Source: Mesotaenium endlicherianum (taxonomy: Eukaryota > Streptophyta > Zygnematophyceae > Zygnematales > Mesotaeniaceae). From it: 64,000 nucleotides of DNA. The stretch's first letter is position 1. Each line of letters starts with the position of its first letter. Below, in pieces: positions 1 to 9,778 of the stretch. The stretch spans positions 186,001 through 250,000 of the forward strand of contig WELA01007798.1 of NCBI GenBank assembly GCA_009602735.1, written 5' to 3'. A model generated the notes under the pieces. That model saw only the letters and a list, made by a program, of their open reading frames with translations. It did no database searches and had not been told where the DNA came from. A program made the position numbers and the translations under genes.

Positions 1-134
1 GATGTGGACCTTCTCTCCTCCAAGGTAACCTCTCAAACTCATTGGGGCTGGAACGTCGTCTTCAACGGGGGTCTCCACCTCACTTGGCGTGTTGCCTTCT
101 CGTGAAGTGGGTCTTGGGGTGGTAGGCTCCTGGC
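1..134 (-). CDS. Start of pol of family C copy C1 (partial)
   Basis: After the gag stop, another minus-strand frame stays open to the window edge. It reads a Pro/Thr/Glu-rich linker (TTPRPTSREGNTPSE) with no recognisable domain yet. By position it should lead into the protease. The frame change suggests gag-pol frameshifting or a separate start, but the fragment is too short to decide. Confidence 0.4.
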
Positions 135-1415
135 CTACCGGCGCTGTCCGTTTTTTGACAACTTTTTGGGGCATGAAAGTGCACGATGGCCCTTTTCCTT
201 GCAATAGAAGCATAGTCCAGCCGTCATGAGAGCTTCTTTTTCAGCCGGGGAGAGTCTTGCTTTCACTCCTTGCTGGTTTCTTGCATCATAAGTGTCATTG
301 GAGGGTCTTCCACTCTTCCGGGCAGCCGCGGGGTCCCTTTTAATAACTCCGATTTCCATGGGTGTGGGTCCAGATTCGGATGTGGAAGGGGCTGCGTACA
401 CCCGCGTCGTCGGTACCCGTGAAGATGAAGGCACGGAGTGCTTGAAATCCAAGGTATCCACCTTTTGGGCCACTTCAATGATCTTTGAGAAGTCCGTCAA
501 GTCGCGTAACTCCACTTCCTTTGCCACCTTGGGTTTGAGGCCAAAGATGTAACGGTCAATCTTCTCCTCGAGAGACATGTTGGGGATCTCAAGAGTGAGG
601 GCGTGAAATCTGGATGTATACTCTTGAACGGACGTCGTTTGCTTGAGATGGTGGAGCTTTCCTCGGGCAATCTTCTCCGCATTGATGGGCATGAATTGCT
701 TCTTGAGGGCCTCACGAAAATCTGCCCATCTTGCATATGATGGTGGGGGCTCTTGGCCGAGCATGGGGTGCGCCATAGCTTGATATATAGCCGCTTGATA
801 GTTACGCCACCATGATGTTGCTGCTCCTCTAAGTAAGGTAACGGCAAAGGGAACGTAGTCCTCCTCGGGTACTTCAAGGAACGCGAGGTACGTCTCCACT
901 TGGTAGAGCCATAAATTCAGGTTGGCACCTTTCCCGGGGTTGAAAGTGTCGGGTTTGCCGGGCTTGATGAGTTTCCTTGCTCTCGTTGGCTCTTGTGGAG
1001 GCGCTTGAGCCGGGGCTGGATTTTGAGCATTGCTCGCAATAGGGGCAACCATGGCAGCCATAGCTTCTCTTGACGCTTGCACGGTTGCTTCATAGGTGGC
1101 CAAGCCCACTTGGTTGTGGACGGTCATTAGGAAGGCTGCCCACTCATTTGCGGGAACTCCTTGTGGTGGGGTCAACTTTGCTATAGCGGCTGCCACGGGA
1201 TTTGACGGTGCTCCTCCTTGTGGTGCTTCTTGTTGTTGCAGATTTCCTTGAGTAGGCTCTCCCATCGACGCTGGAGGAGGGTGTGCTCCTCCTTGTGGTG
1301 CTTCTTGTTGTTGCAGATTTTCTTGAGTGGGCTCTCCCATCGGCGCTGGAGGAGGGTGTCTTGGAGAGGAAGGGCTTCCTTCGAAAGCTTGCTGTTGGTC
1401 TTGAGGATCGGCCAT
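135..1415 (-). CDS. Gag polyprotein of family C (complete frame, 426 aa)
   Basis: This is the structural Gag that would form the cytoplasmic particle of an LTR retrotransposon. The N-terminal ~75 residues are rich in Pro and Gln and hold a 25-residue unit twice in tandem (each with MGEPTQ and LQQQEAPQGG). A retrotrans_gag-type core follows at about residues 150-300, with the signatures WLYQVETYL, GAATSWWRN and FSKIIEVAQ. The C terminus has one CCHC zinc knuckle, CFYCKEKGHRALSC. The ATG lies just downstream of the PBS. The frame ends with TAG, and pol-like sequence continues in a different frame. There are no internal stops, so this is one of the few intact frames among the retroelements. Confidence 0.88.
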   Translation of the reverse strand: MADPQDQQQAFEGSPSSPRHPPPAPMGEPTQENLQQQEAPQGGAHPPPASMGEPTQGNLQQQEAPQGGAPSNPVAAAIAKLTPPQGVPANEWAAFLMTVHNQVGLATYEATVQASREAMAAMVAPIASNAQNPAPAQAPPQEPTRARKLIKPGKPDTFNPGKGANLNLWLYQVETYLAFLEVPEEDYVPFAVTLLRGAATSWWRNYQAAIYQAMAHPMLGQEPPPSYARWADFREALKKQFMPINAEKIARGKLHHLKQTTSVQEYTSRFHALTLEIPNMSLEEKIDRYIFGLKPKVAKEVELRDLTDFSKIIEVAQKVDTLDFKHSVPSSSRVPTTRVYAAPSTSESGPTPMEIGVIKRDPAAARKSGRPSNDTYDARNQQGVKARLSPAEKEALMTAGLCFYCKEKGHRALSCPKKLSKNGQRR

Positions 1416-1439
1416 CTTCTTGTGCTACCAAAGTGCCTA

Positions 1440-1451
1440 GCTCCGATACCA
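1440..1451 (-). promoter_or_regulatory. Primer-binding site of C1
   Basis: The minus strand reads TGGTATCGGAGC. This differs by one base from the TGGTATCAGAGC site that plant LTR retrotransposons use with initiator-Met tRNA. It lies one base inside the LTR. Confidence 0.8.
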
Positions 1452-1452
1452 C

Positions 1453-1955
1453 TGTAGTGAAACAGATAGATAAAGTACTTAGTAAAACAGAATACTTTAT
1501 CTATTCAAGACAAGGATCTTTGAACACAAGTGGTAGCTTCTTGAAAGAGAGATGGCTTCTTGAAAGTTAATATATTTCTGGATTTTGGCAAGTACAAGAG
1601 TGATTCTGGAATGTCTTTCTATGTTCTAGCTCTTGTTTATATACTTGCTACATAAGTAATTTCTAGGAAGGTGTATGTTGATGTGTTGGCACCCAACACA
1701 TCCCAAAACTTGCCACCTCTTTCTAGAATAATGTACACATGTCCTTTTGACCTAAAAATGGCACATCTGACTTTTGCCACATGGAGTTCTTCTAGGTCTT
1801 TCCTCTAACTTTGAAAATGCCTTGGAAGGTTCAAAGGACATGAACCAAGTTACTAGAGTACCTATTCACACTTGACTCCACACAATACTACTCCAAACAT
1901 ATTTGAAAACATTAAAATATATGCATACTAATATATAATAACTCAAATCACTACA
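1453..1955 (-). repeat. 5' LTR of family C copy C1
   Basis: The LTR has TGTAGTGA/TCACTACA inverted ends and begins one base from the primer-binding site. It is the same length as the C2 LTR. By eye there are about eight differences between the two, all in the first 150 bases read from the LTR start. Confidence 0.9.
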
Positions 1956-3153
1956 AGTCCTGTGACCAGTGTCAGAAAAGTAAGTCTCGACACACACCTC
2001 CCGGAGGTCTCTTGCAACCACTGCGTATTCCAGCTGGACGCTGGGAAACTATATCCATGGACTGGGTGGTCTCACTACCAAGAACTGCCTATGGGCATGA
2101 TTCAATACTGGTAGTCGTGGATAAACTGACAGAAATGGTCATTTTTATCCCCACAATTGTCAAAGTGACTGCACTCGAAACAGCGAGACAGTTCTACAAC
2201 CATGTAGTATGCCAACATGGGCTTCCTTTTAATATTGTCTCGGACAGAGACTCAAAATTCACCTCTAAATTGTAGAGAGCTTTAATGGGGTTAATGGGAG
2301 TCCAACAGCTACTCAGCACAGCAAACCACCCTCAAATTGATGGCCAGACTCAAAGAACTAACCGAGTTCTGCAGGAGGTGCTGAGAGCGTATATTAACCA
2401 AAAACAAGATAATTGGGATGACTTGTTGCCTCAAATTTAGTTTGCGGTCAACAGTGCGGTGCACACGTCAACGAACAAGACTCCTTTTGAATTCAGCCTG
2501 GGTAGAGTCCCTAAGTCTCCTTTAGATGTACTGGGGGAGTCTTTAACTGACCCTGAAGGGATTGACAACCGGGTCTCCCTCCAGTTAACTCAGGAGTCTT
2601 TTGACACCCTGTCAGAAGTCCAACAAAACCTGCACAAAGCCCAAGAAAACCAACAAAAATAAGCTAATCAACACCGTCGCCAGCTGACATTTTCTAAGGG
2701 CGATTTAGTCAAACTGCATTCTCAGCACCTGTACCTCCCTGATGTGGTCAAGAAAAAGCTTGGCCCTGTCAGGGTTGGTCCATATTTGGTAGTGCGTCGA
2801 GTCGGTCAGAATGCTTACAAAATGAACATGTCAGCGCACTACAAGGGTCACCCGGTCATTAATGTCTCCTTCCTGGAACCCTTCATCAAAGGTGATACAC
2901 TGTTCACAAGTCGGTTACCTGCCAACCGAGACCGGTCCCCGCTGTTCGGGACGGCGATCCTGAGGAATATGAGGTCGATGAGGTTTTGGACGCTCGCTCG
3001 GTCCGTCGATCGTCTAAATATATCATGAAGTACCTCATCTGATGGAAGGGTTACGATGCCTCTGGGGACACTTGGGAATTTAAAGACCAGCTAACCAATG
3101 CCAAAGGGGCGTTGAAACATTTCCACCTTCGGGCGGCTAGGGCACCGCCCTAA
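1956..3153 (+). pseudogene. Integrase-chromodomain part of pol (copy A1)
   Basis: The integrase inserts retroelement DNA, and the chromodomain would tether it to modified histones. The fragment begins inside the HHCC zinc finger at its last CxxC (SCDQC). It continues through the DDE core: the first Asp is in MDWVVSLP, the second in IVSDRDSKF, and the Glu position in the NHPQIDGQTQ region is changed. The Cys/His-poor C-terminal domain follows (KGDLVKLHSQ). After a frameshift near 2940 comes a chromodomain with EEYEVDEVLDAR, WKGYDASGDTWE and a closing TAA. In-frame stops at 2273, 2438 and 2660 make it non-functional. Confidence 0.88.
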
Positions 3154-3476
3154 CTATCCCCTCAGTAGACATGGGAAGGTGACAGGAAGTCCTGTCTCCA
3201 TATAAGTGGAGGGGGATGTGACAGTTAGTGACAGTTGTGAGAGGCAGCCCACCTTTAAAATTAAGTTGGAGGGAGTGGTAGTCTCTGATCACCATATTAC
3301 ACACTCAACCTGCGGTCACACTCACTTGCTCTCTAACTCAATTTTCCCGTATATTCACTCACACCAGGTATTTCACACTAGGAACTCTCCCGATCGCGTT
3401 CCTCTTCATCAAGGGCACTCAGTAGCGGCAAAATATCATGACTTCACTAAGTGCATTGTGTTTATGATTGAGCAGG

Positions 3477-5143
3477 ATGACTCAAAAGTCGGAACTCAAG
3501 AGGACGAGAAGGGCGGAAGAGGCACATCCAAAATATTTGCAATTCCGTGGAGACATCGAATCATCCTCCATCTCCGCTTGGGAATCACAACAACTCCAAC
3601 AACAGCGGGAGGCACAGAAGAAGAAGGAGGAGGAGGAACATGCCAGACGGAGGCAGGAAGAAATGGACAAAAAAGCTGCAGAGGAGGCCAAGAAAGCAGA
3701 GGAGGAGAGGCAAGCTGAGGAGAAGCGGAAGCAGCACGCTGAAGAAGAGGAACAGAGGAGAATCAGCAGCTACCGCTACACAGTGCTGGGCAAGGGCTTT
3801 GATCTACTGGAGGAGGCCTTCAAGTATGCCCAGAGAAGTCGCAGTTAGTCGCGGAAGGAAATCCTCCAGAGGGAAGGGGAGACATCCAAAAACTTTGAGA
3901 AGTATATAGAGGTCAGCACGGGGCTCCTCCTCTACCATGATTACGCCAGGATGGTAGGATATACGGTCAGAGAGGCCAAGGCAAAGGCCTAGGTGAACAA
4001 AGCAGGGGCTGTCTCGATTCCTGGTATCTGGGGGGAAGATTGGGTCATCAGGATGATCCCCATGGACGCGGACAGCTACAAGGACTCAACACCCCATAAC
4101 AGGTTCAAGGCCATGTATAATGAGGTGGAGAGAAGGAGGTGGGAATTCAAGGCCAGGGAAACCAGTGAGCTGGACTTTGCAGGGCACTGGTACCCTTGTA
4201 CTCTTAAAAGGACAGACCCTGCCTTCTTCCAAAAGCCCACCGATTGGCGGTGGATGACCATCAACATGAGGGATCAGCAGAATGGCAGGGCGACGGATGA
4301 GGATTTCCAGACAGACCTAAAGGGGAACATAGTATTGCCTCCTCACATTACGGCTTGGGACCCAAGATTGGATGAAGTCAGAGACTGCATGAGCCAAGAA
4401 ATGCAGGGAGACAGAAGCAGGGCCCGAGAGTCATTCTCAGAAGGGAAGCACGCTTATGCCAAATGGGCAAGTAAGCAGGGGGAAAAGGACCTCTATCCGG
4501 TCCGGACGCAGCAGCCCCCACCAGCACCTAAAAGGGGAAGGTCAGTAGGATATTCTTTTTCTCGAGAAGAGCTGGAGCAGCTGACAGAAGAGACCCAAGA
4601 AGTCTCAGAGGAACCCAGGGACGGAGAGAAGGAGGAGTCAGAGGAAGACAAGGAAGAAGGCGAGGAGGAGGACACTAGCCCCGCCGTGATCCCGACACCT
4701 GCCACATCCCCTGTAAGGAAGAAGACGGGGTTGGCCCTGCAGCAACTCCCTGAAGAGGAGGATATCACTTGGCTGGAACTGCCAGAGGAGAGAGCTCATC
4801 TGCAGGCACGAAGACCCAGTCAGACAGGGCAGACAGGAGGGCTGCTCGGGAGATAGCCAGAGGCCTGCCAGCATCTCCCTCGCAGAGAGGGCATGTACCC
4901 TTGGCTCATGTCATGCAACATCCTTCTGGGATGCCGGTATACGTACCTGTCAGTTTAAGGGCTGCCCAAGAGATGGCTGCCTCCCTTCTGTTTCAGACTG
5001 TGCAGGAGGAAATAGCCCAGTTACTGCGTTCTCCGCCGGGTCTTTACACGGAACCTCCCTCTCTGACAGGCTTCAGAAGACCCCAAGACAGGAGGAGGTC
5101 TGGCTCCCCTGAGAATAGGGCCTCAGGGACATCTCCCTCCTAA
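3477..5143 (+). pseudogene. Extra ORF of family A, copy A1 (unknown function, ~555 codons)
   Basis: I do not recognise this protein. It lies between pol and the 3' LTR and starts at an ATG with MTQKSELKRTRRAEE. The parts visible in order are: a ~75-residue Glu/Lys/Gln-rich segment likely to be coiled coil (QQQREAQKKKEEEE); a conserved block with YHDYARMVGYTVREAK and IPGIWGEDWVIRMIPMD; a block with FAGHWYPCTLKRTDPAF and PTDWRWMTINMRDQQ; a block with LPPHITAWDPRLDEVRDC; a very acidic stretch; and a C-terminal block with VPLAHVMQHPSGMPVYVPVS. TAG stops interrupt it near 3846 and 3990, and one base is missing near 4772 compared with copy A2. A TTTATGATTGAGCAG splice-acceptor-like sequence precedes the ATG. 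Confidence 0.72.
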
Positions 5144-5215
5144 TGGCAGTAGGCTAGGGATGGAAGGGACAGCACGTTGTTATTAGTATTAGTGTTGTCG
5201 AGGCGACAACATGAT

Positions 5216-5228
5216 AAGTTGGAGGGAT
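5216..5228 (+). promoter_or_regulatory. Polypurine tract of A1
   Basis: AAGTTGGAGGGAT directly precedes the LTR. The same tract precedes the 3' LTRs of A2 and A4, which supports its role in plus-strand priming. Confidence 0.7.
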
Positions 5229-5943
5229 TGTTATGAATCAGTATATTGGTTGATGTAATATTCATTTAAATAATTAAGTTAAATAAGTTCAGCCTCCTGA
5301 ACTTTAGTTAATATCGAGTCTGCTGGACTTTATTAAATCATCAGCTTAATGACTCAGCCGGAAGCAGCAGGCTGAAGCCAACTTAGGTCAGCTTGCTGAC
5401 AAATTCTTTGACTGTCAGCTGACTTCCGTAGTCGGTCGCAGCGAACTGCCTAGATATGCATCTAAGTGTGGTGTGCTAGATGAATCGCCAGATGACATCC
5501 TTAGGATGGATGGCGATTCGGGATGATGGGAGATGGCGGTGGATTTGGTTAACCGAGGTCCTACCAACGTGGTTAACTCCCGGGTAGGCATGGCCATGGC
5601 ACTGGCCGTTGAACAGTAAACTTATTCCATGTACATATGCTAGGCATTGCTCTCGAGTTCGGCATTCGAAAACGAGGCCAACTCTCTTGTACTGCTTACT
5701 GAGAGAGAACTGAATCCAGGGCGAGAAGCCATTGATATGCACTGTCTTCTAACCTTGCTTATGTATGAGTTTACTGATTGCATTATTGATGCTAGTTTAC
5801 TCGCATTTGATTTACGAGTATTGTTCACTGCTAGTGTGTTGTCCTTTGCCGTTTAATCAGTTAACGGAAATATATAGATTACTTGCTGATATAAAGATCT
5901 TTATTAATTGTTAATCGCCTATATGGTAAGTCGATTCATTTCA
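5229..5943 (+). repeat. 3' LTR of family A copy A1
   Basis: It runs from TGTTATGAATCAG to CGATTCATTTCA, 715 bp, and follows the polypurine tract. It matches the LTRs of copies A2, A3 and A4, sharing for example the block with TTAACCGAGGTCCTACCAAC. Its 3' neighbour is unassigned DNA. Confidence 0.88.
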
Positions 5944-7089
5944 GAAGGTGAGGCTCGAGGGGTGCCATGCCTCAACATGTCCTGTTTCTCTAAAGCTAGA
6001 GCATCCAAAGTATTTATATGCCGAGCACGCATTATCAAGAATTTTAGGTGGGCCCGAGAGACCTTGTACACCTTATATACATCATCTTCCTTGCAACGGA
6101 CAGCGTATTATGCTTAAATAACAGGACGTACACTGACACACCCTGCGATCCCAAAAGCTGGAATTCAACCCAAGTGGTAACAAATTTTAAATGTACCTCC
6201 AATATTCTTGCGCTCATAGTATTTTCAGTTGTTAATGACTGGACCAATAGGGTTCTTCTTGTCTACCTTGTCGACATGCTCATGTTTGGAAGTTGATATC
6301 TCATCAACCTTCCGCTTTCCTTCGTCATTTGCCATCTGCTAAGAATGTGGGGGAGGGGTGAGAAGCTCGCAATCATTCTCTTCGGATACTAAAGAAAACT
6401 TATCTACTGTCATGGTTGGTGAAGAAGAAACTCTCGGACAAAAATATAAGACTGGTGTAATGAGGATGTCTTGCTGCTGCCAAAACTTAGACTGCCCATG
6501 ACACACCGTATATATTTATATAAGAACCACAGTGTGTTGGAGAACACCATGACAGAGGAAGCTATAGTGGGCAGCTGTAGTGGACATAATTAATGTGATT
6601 GAACCTAAGAGGATAGAGATTTACTTGTGGTCGCACAGAATGCACACAAATATAGATACGTATTTCATTGCTGCTGTGAATGACACCCTGATTAACAACA
6701 GAAGCATATTATAACATTGCATAGCATACCATAGCATAGCAAGAAGTTGAAGCATAACATAGCGCATCCAGACATCAAAGACGAAGTCGCGGGTAATTTT
6801 AAGACTTCAAAGTTGAAACTTGAAGCCTAATTTTGCCCAATTTTTTGTTGTTGTTTGTTTTATACACAAAGATGCAAAGCAACCATGGTCGACAGAGAGC
6901 GTCAGCGCAATTGAATCCAAACCATCGTCAACGTGTGAGAGGCCACGCTAGCATAACATGCAGCATATAAGCGTGTGAGGTGAGTGACTCGTCAGAAAAG
7001 TGAAAATGGAAGGACGGTTTGAAGCACTCTTAAATGTGTCGATTTTGCATGAGTTCACACGCTTATAAATCGACAACCGTCCAAAACTT
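5944..7089. other. Unassigned DNA between copy A1 and piggyBac A
   Basis: About 1.1 kb with no protein I recognise on either strand. It is AT-rich with short simple stretches, such as repeated AGCATA words near 6715-6760. Short open frames here look like chance. Confidence 0.4.
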
Positions 7090-7178
7090 CCGACACTCGT
7101 GGAGGGTTGATTTTCACATTGTGTACGAGCGGAAAATCCGCTCACACGTGTACGGTGTATCCAAATTTCATAACTAGG
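7090..7178. mobile_element. Right end of an 8-bp-TSD small transposon
   Basis: The end reads TTTCATAACTAGG. Its reverse complement, CCTAGTTATGAAATTTGG followed by a CACCGTACACGTGTG stretch, matches the terminal repeat of the small elements at 8970-9770 and 22540-23372. The base after it begins piggyBac A coding sequence. I could not find its left end, so the left coordinate is arbitrary. Confidence 0.5.
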
Positions 7179-8660
7179 GACCTTAGAGAGTTTACATTGT
7201 GGCAAGTGCAGCCTTTCACGAATCTTTGCCTCAAAAAATTTGCACACAGCCCCGAATTGAACCTAACTGTGGATGTAAAAACCATTTCAATCAAAAAAAG
7301 ACAATGCTCCATTGGAGTGTACAATCCTTCTAAGCCTTACAAGTATGGCATAAAAGTGTTCACAACCTTTGATGCCATCACTTTCTTTTATGAGGCTTTC
7401 ATAACCTACAACTAAGTCAAATTCTCTGGTCAAAAGACAAGTTGTCCTAGACTCAGTGAGTATGCTACCTGTAGATATCTTTTTAAATTTGGTTGTGGAT
7501 AGAGGCTTCACCTCACCTCATCTAATTGCACTACTAGCTAAAATTGGACAAGCAACCATCAGCACTGCTGGTATAAATAGAACGGGCTATCTTGCTGGCA
7601 TGTAGTGGATGAAACTTGATTCTCATTCTCAAGGCCACTCTATAGCTGCATACAATAAGCCTAGTTATAGGATACTCGCGTATTGGTCCGTGAGCGACGT
7701 ATTACACCATGTATTTCGACGTATTTTCAAAATACTCAAAATACTTGTCCCGACGAGGTAAAAATGAATATTTGGCGGTTTGAAAATGTGACAACGAACT
7801 TTCTACTTTCACCACCTTCATATTATAGCGATTGATCGCGCTTGAGGTTTCGAAGCAATTTGAAAGTAACAAGCTCTGCCAATTTTTCGGAGAATCTTGA
7901 AAAAACGTAATACTCACGTATTTCCATTTTTTACACGTATTTTCGCAATACGTTTACGTTGTACGTACTCTTGAAATACGTACCCCGTAACTAGGACAAT
8001 AAGCACCTTTTCATGGTTGCATGCACACGGAATGACCAGATACCTTGTGCATTTCCATCCACAGCAAAGGTGCTGGCACCTAACTCAAGCTAGGCATGTT
8101 GGAAAGAAAAGAGTGTCACTGCCAGCTCCAAAGTTTGTAAAATACTATATTTTGTACAAGGTTGCAGTTGATCAATTTGATGCTATGATTCTCGCTAGAA
8201 ATTAAAGAGCTGAGAGGGTGCTCGTGAAGAGGGAGTGGTGGCATAGGGCCTATTGGAGTGTCTTTGATGGCTTGCTTGCTCTTTTGTTCTTCTTGTATAA
8301 AATGGCACATCACGACAGAGACAGGTTCGACAATTACTTGAAGATCATAGATGCCATGTGCAACATCAACCATCCCCATGATAGGGGTCCAACCAAGGTG
8401 GTGACTCGGAATGCACCAACCTCAGCTGCTGCTGGTGCAAGATGGACCCTCATGCATTATCCTACAAAGGTGAAGGACAAGAAGCGATACGTAGTGCATA
8501 CAATTGGCACTTTTTGGCATCGTGCATCTGACTTGAGAGCTCCAAGGTTCACTGTATGTTTGAGCCTTGCAATGTGTTCTTATGCCCTTTGAAGTGAGTT
8601 CAGAGGTTATATATGGAGAGGCAGATGCATCACCTTGATATTGAAGATCAAAGGGAGGTT
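7179..8660 (+). pseudogene. piggyBac-type transposase, copy A (degraded, interrupted)
   Basis: piggyBac transposases (DDE_Tnp_1_7) cut and paste DNA at TTAA sites. The residues expected of the catalytic triad are visible as NLTVD, VVDRGFTSP and VDQFDAM. The block with SKPYKYGIKVF corresponds to the conserved region after the first Asp. A 336-bp element splits the gene; removing it with one 8-bp duplication restores one open frame across the join. Past about 8500 a frameshift precedes a Cys-rich end (MFEPCNVFLCPL) that aligns with the zinc-binding tail of copy B. The N-terminal third is missing. Stops at about 7413 and 8203 show it is dead. Confidence 0.8.
7660..7995. mobile_element. 336-bp non-autonomous DNA transposon (8-bp TSD), copy 1
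   Basis: It is flanked by exact 8-bp duplications ACAATAAG (7652-7659 and 7996-8003). Its ends are imperfect inverted repeats starting CCTAGTTATAGGATAC and CCTAGTTACGGGGTAC. There is no coding capacity, and the word TACG recurs through it. Copy 2 at 19896-20253 is the same sequence in the other orientation. An 8-bp TSD fits the hAT superfamily best, although the terminal bases are not the usual hAT start. Confidence 0.88.
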
Positions 8661-8969
8661 AGGGATCGGAGTTGAAAGTAGGCAATAACGCACACTTTTT
8701 GTTGATTTTACAAGAATAATAACAAATGCATTTGCTTCTTGCTATGTTTATAAGGCAGTAGTATGACTTTGCTTAGCCATTCAAAAATGAAGATAATTTC
8801 TATTTTACAAAAAAATGAAAATTTGCATGTGTTTGCCTTATAAACTTGCTCCAATTGCTTTCATATATTATTTTCATAAGTAGTTCAAAATGTTGCTACC
8901 TTATATTGCAGAATGTTTAACTCCATGTTCAAGAACCTTGAATGGAGCTTGATAAGGTGTGCTTTGTAC

Positions 8970-9770
8970 CCTAGTTTTAAAATTCGGCCATACAGGCCCC
9001 TCAGGCTGTATTGTACGTTTTCTTATACGTCGAATTCTTGTACGGCAATATACGCGTATAGATTGGTGAGGTTCCATTGTTCTTCTAATGGAGCAGCCGT
9101 TTTATTAGCATCGGCTGAAGTTGTCTTACTTGTTCACCACGTTGGCTTCACCGCACGTATTCGCCTTACACGAAGTTTTAAAAGCAGACAGATAGACTTA
9201 TGGAGAGTTGTGGTCAAGTACTGGTCAAGTACTGGTTTCTTTTGTTCGCAAGCGTGACCATAAACAATCGAGATGCAGCTGATGCAATATGATTGGCCAC
9301 ATAAGTGATTAGAAGGCCCGTATTGGTCAATCATTGGACGGACGCCAACAAACGAGAACGTTAAACATACTTTGGTAAAAAAACTAGCAGGAACCAGCAT
9401 ATCGTCAAATAAAACTCGTATCAAAAGCGTCCATTTTTGTGAAAGACGATGTGCAGCCGGTCGATAGAAAGAACGTGCCATATACACTGACGGTTAAGAG
9501 AATTGGAGTTGCCACGACGCGTTACCCTCACATTCGGTACGTGCAAGGAGATGACTCGTCAGACTTCGTCGAAACTTTGAAAACTTCTTTTTCCTTCGTT
9601 TAAGCGCGTCAGACTCACACAGTTACGCACGTACTAAAATCAAAATCCGGTTTAAAGCGCCGGCACTAGCGTATTCGGCCGTATTTTGATGTAAAATAGT
9701 GAGCACCGCGTACCGTACGATTGACCTGCACGTCCACACGTGTACGTTGTATCCGAATTTCAAAACTAGG
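8970..9770. mobile_element. 801-bp non-autonomous DNA transposon (8-bp TSD)
   Basis: It is flanked by exact duplications CTTTGTAC (8962-8969 and 9771-9778). The ends begin CCTAGTTTTAAAATTCGG and, on the other strand, CCTAGTTTTGAAATTCGG. The second end continues into a CGTACACGTGTG stretch shared with the elements at 7178, 19118 and 22540. No transposase was seen. Confidence 0.87.
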
Positions 9771-9778
9771 CTTTGTAC

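Larger units (their letters stand above)
1..1955 (-). mobile_element. Family C Ty3/gypsy retrotransposon, copy C1 (5' LTR, PBS, gag; runs off window)
   Basis: Read on the minus strand, the element starts with a 503-bp LTR. A primer-binding site, a complete gag frame and the first codons of pol follow, and it then leaves the window. Its LTR end abuts an integrase fragment of family A with no spacer, so C1 apparently inserted into, or replaced the 5' part of, that copy. The second target duplication lies outside the window and could not be checked. The copy is nearly identical to C2 near 20.4-22 kb, which lies in the opposite orientation. Family assignment rests on the shared LTR with C5, whose pol carries a chromodomain. 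Confidence 0.88.
1956..5943 (+). mobile_element. Family A chromovirus, copy A1 (5'-truncated; integrase, chromodomain, extra ORF, 3' LTR)
   Basis: The order is integrase zinc-finger remnant, integrase core, chromodomain, a short GA-rich spacer, the long extra ORF, a polypurine tract and a 3' LTR. The 5' end is cut by the LTR of C1. Each coding part matches the complete copy at 27966-36777 nearly residue for residue, but with stops and frameshifts. Confidence 0.88.

Noticed and set aside
497-877. Open frame of 126 codons overlapping family C gag
   Set aside because: It lies on the same strand as gag in another frame, is repeated in C2, and has no domain. It is a shadow of gag.
1144-1452. Overlapping frame with Ser/Thr/Arg-rich repeats at the start of gag
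   Set aside because: The repeats simply mirror the duplicated unit of Gag in another frame.
3477-5143. Extra ORF of family A as gag or env
   Set aside because: A separate gag with CCHC knuckle exists in A2. No signal peptide, membrane segment or glycoprotein features were seen, so neither label is supported.
7652-8003. 9-bp TSD (Mutator-like) for the small elements
   Set aside because: Extending the duplication by one base works for one element only. All others support 8 bp.
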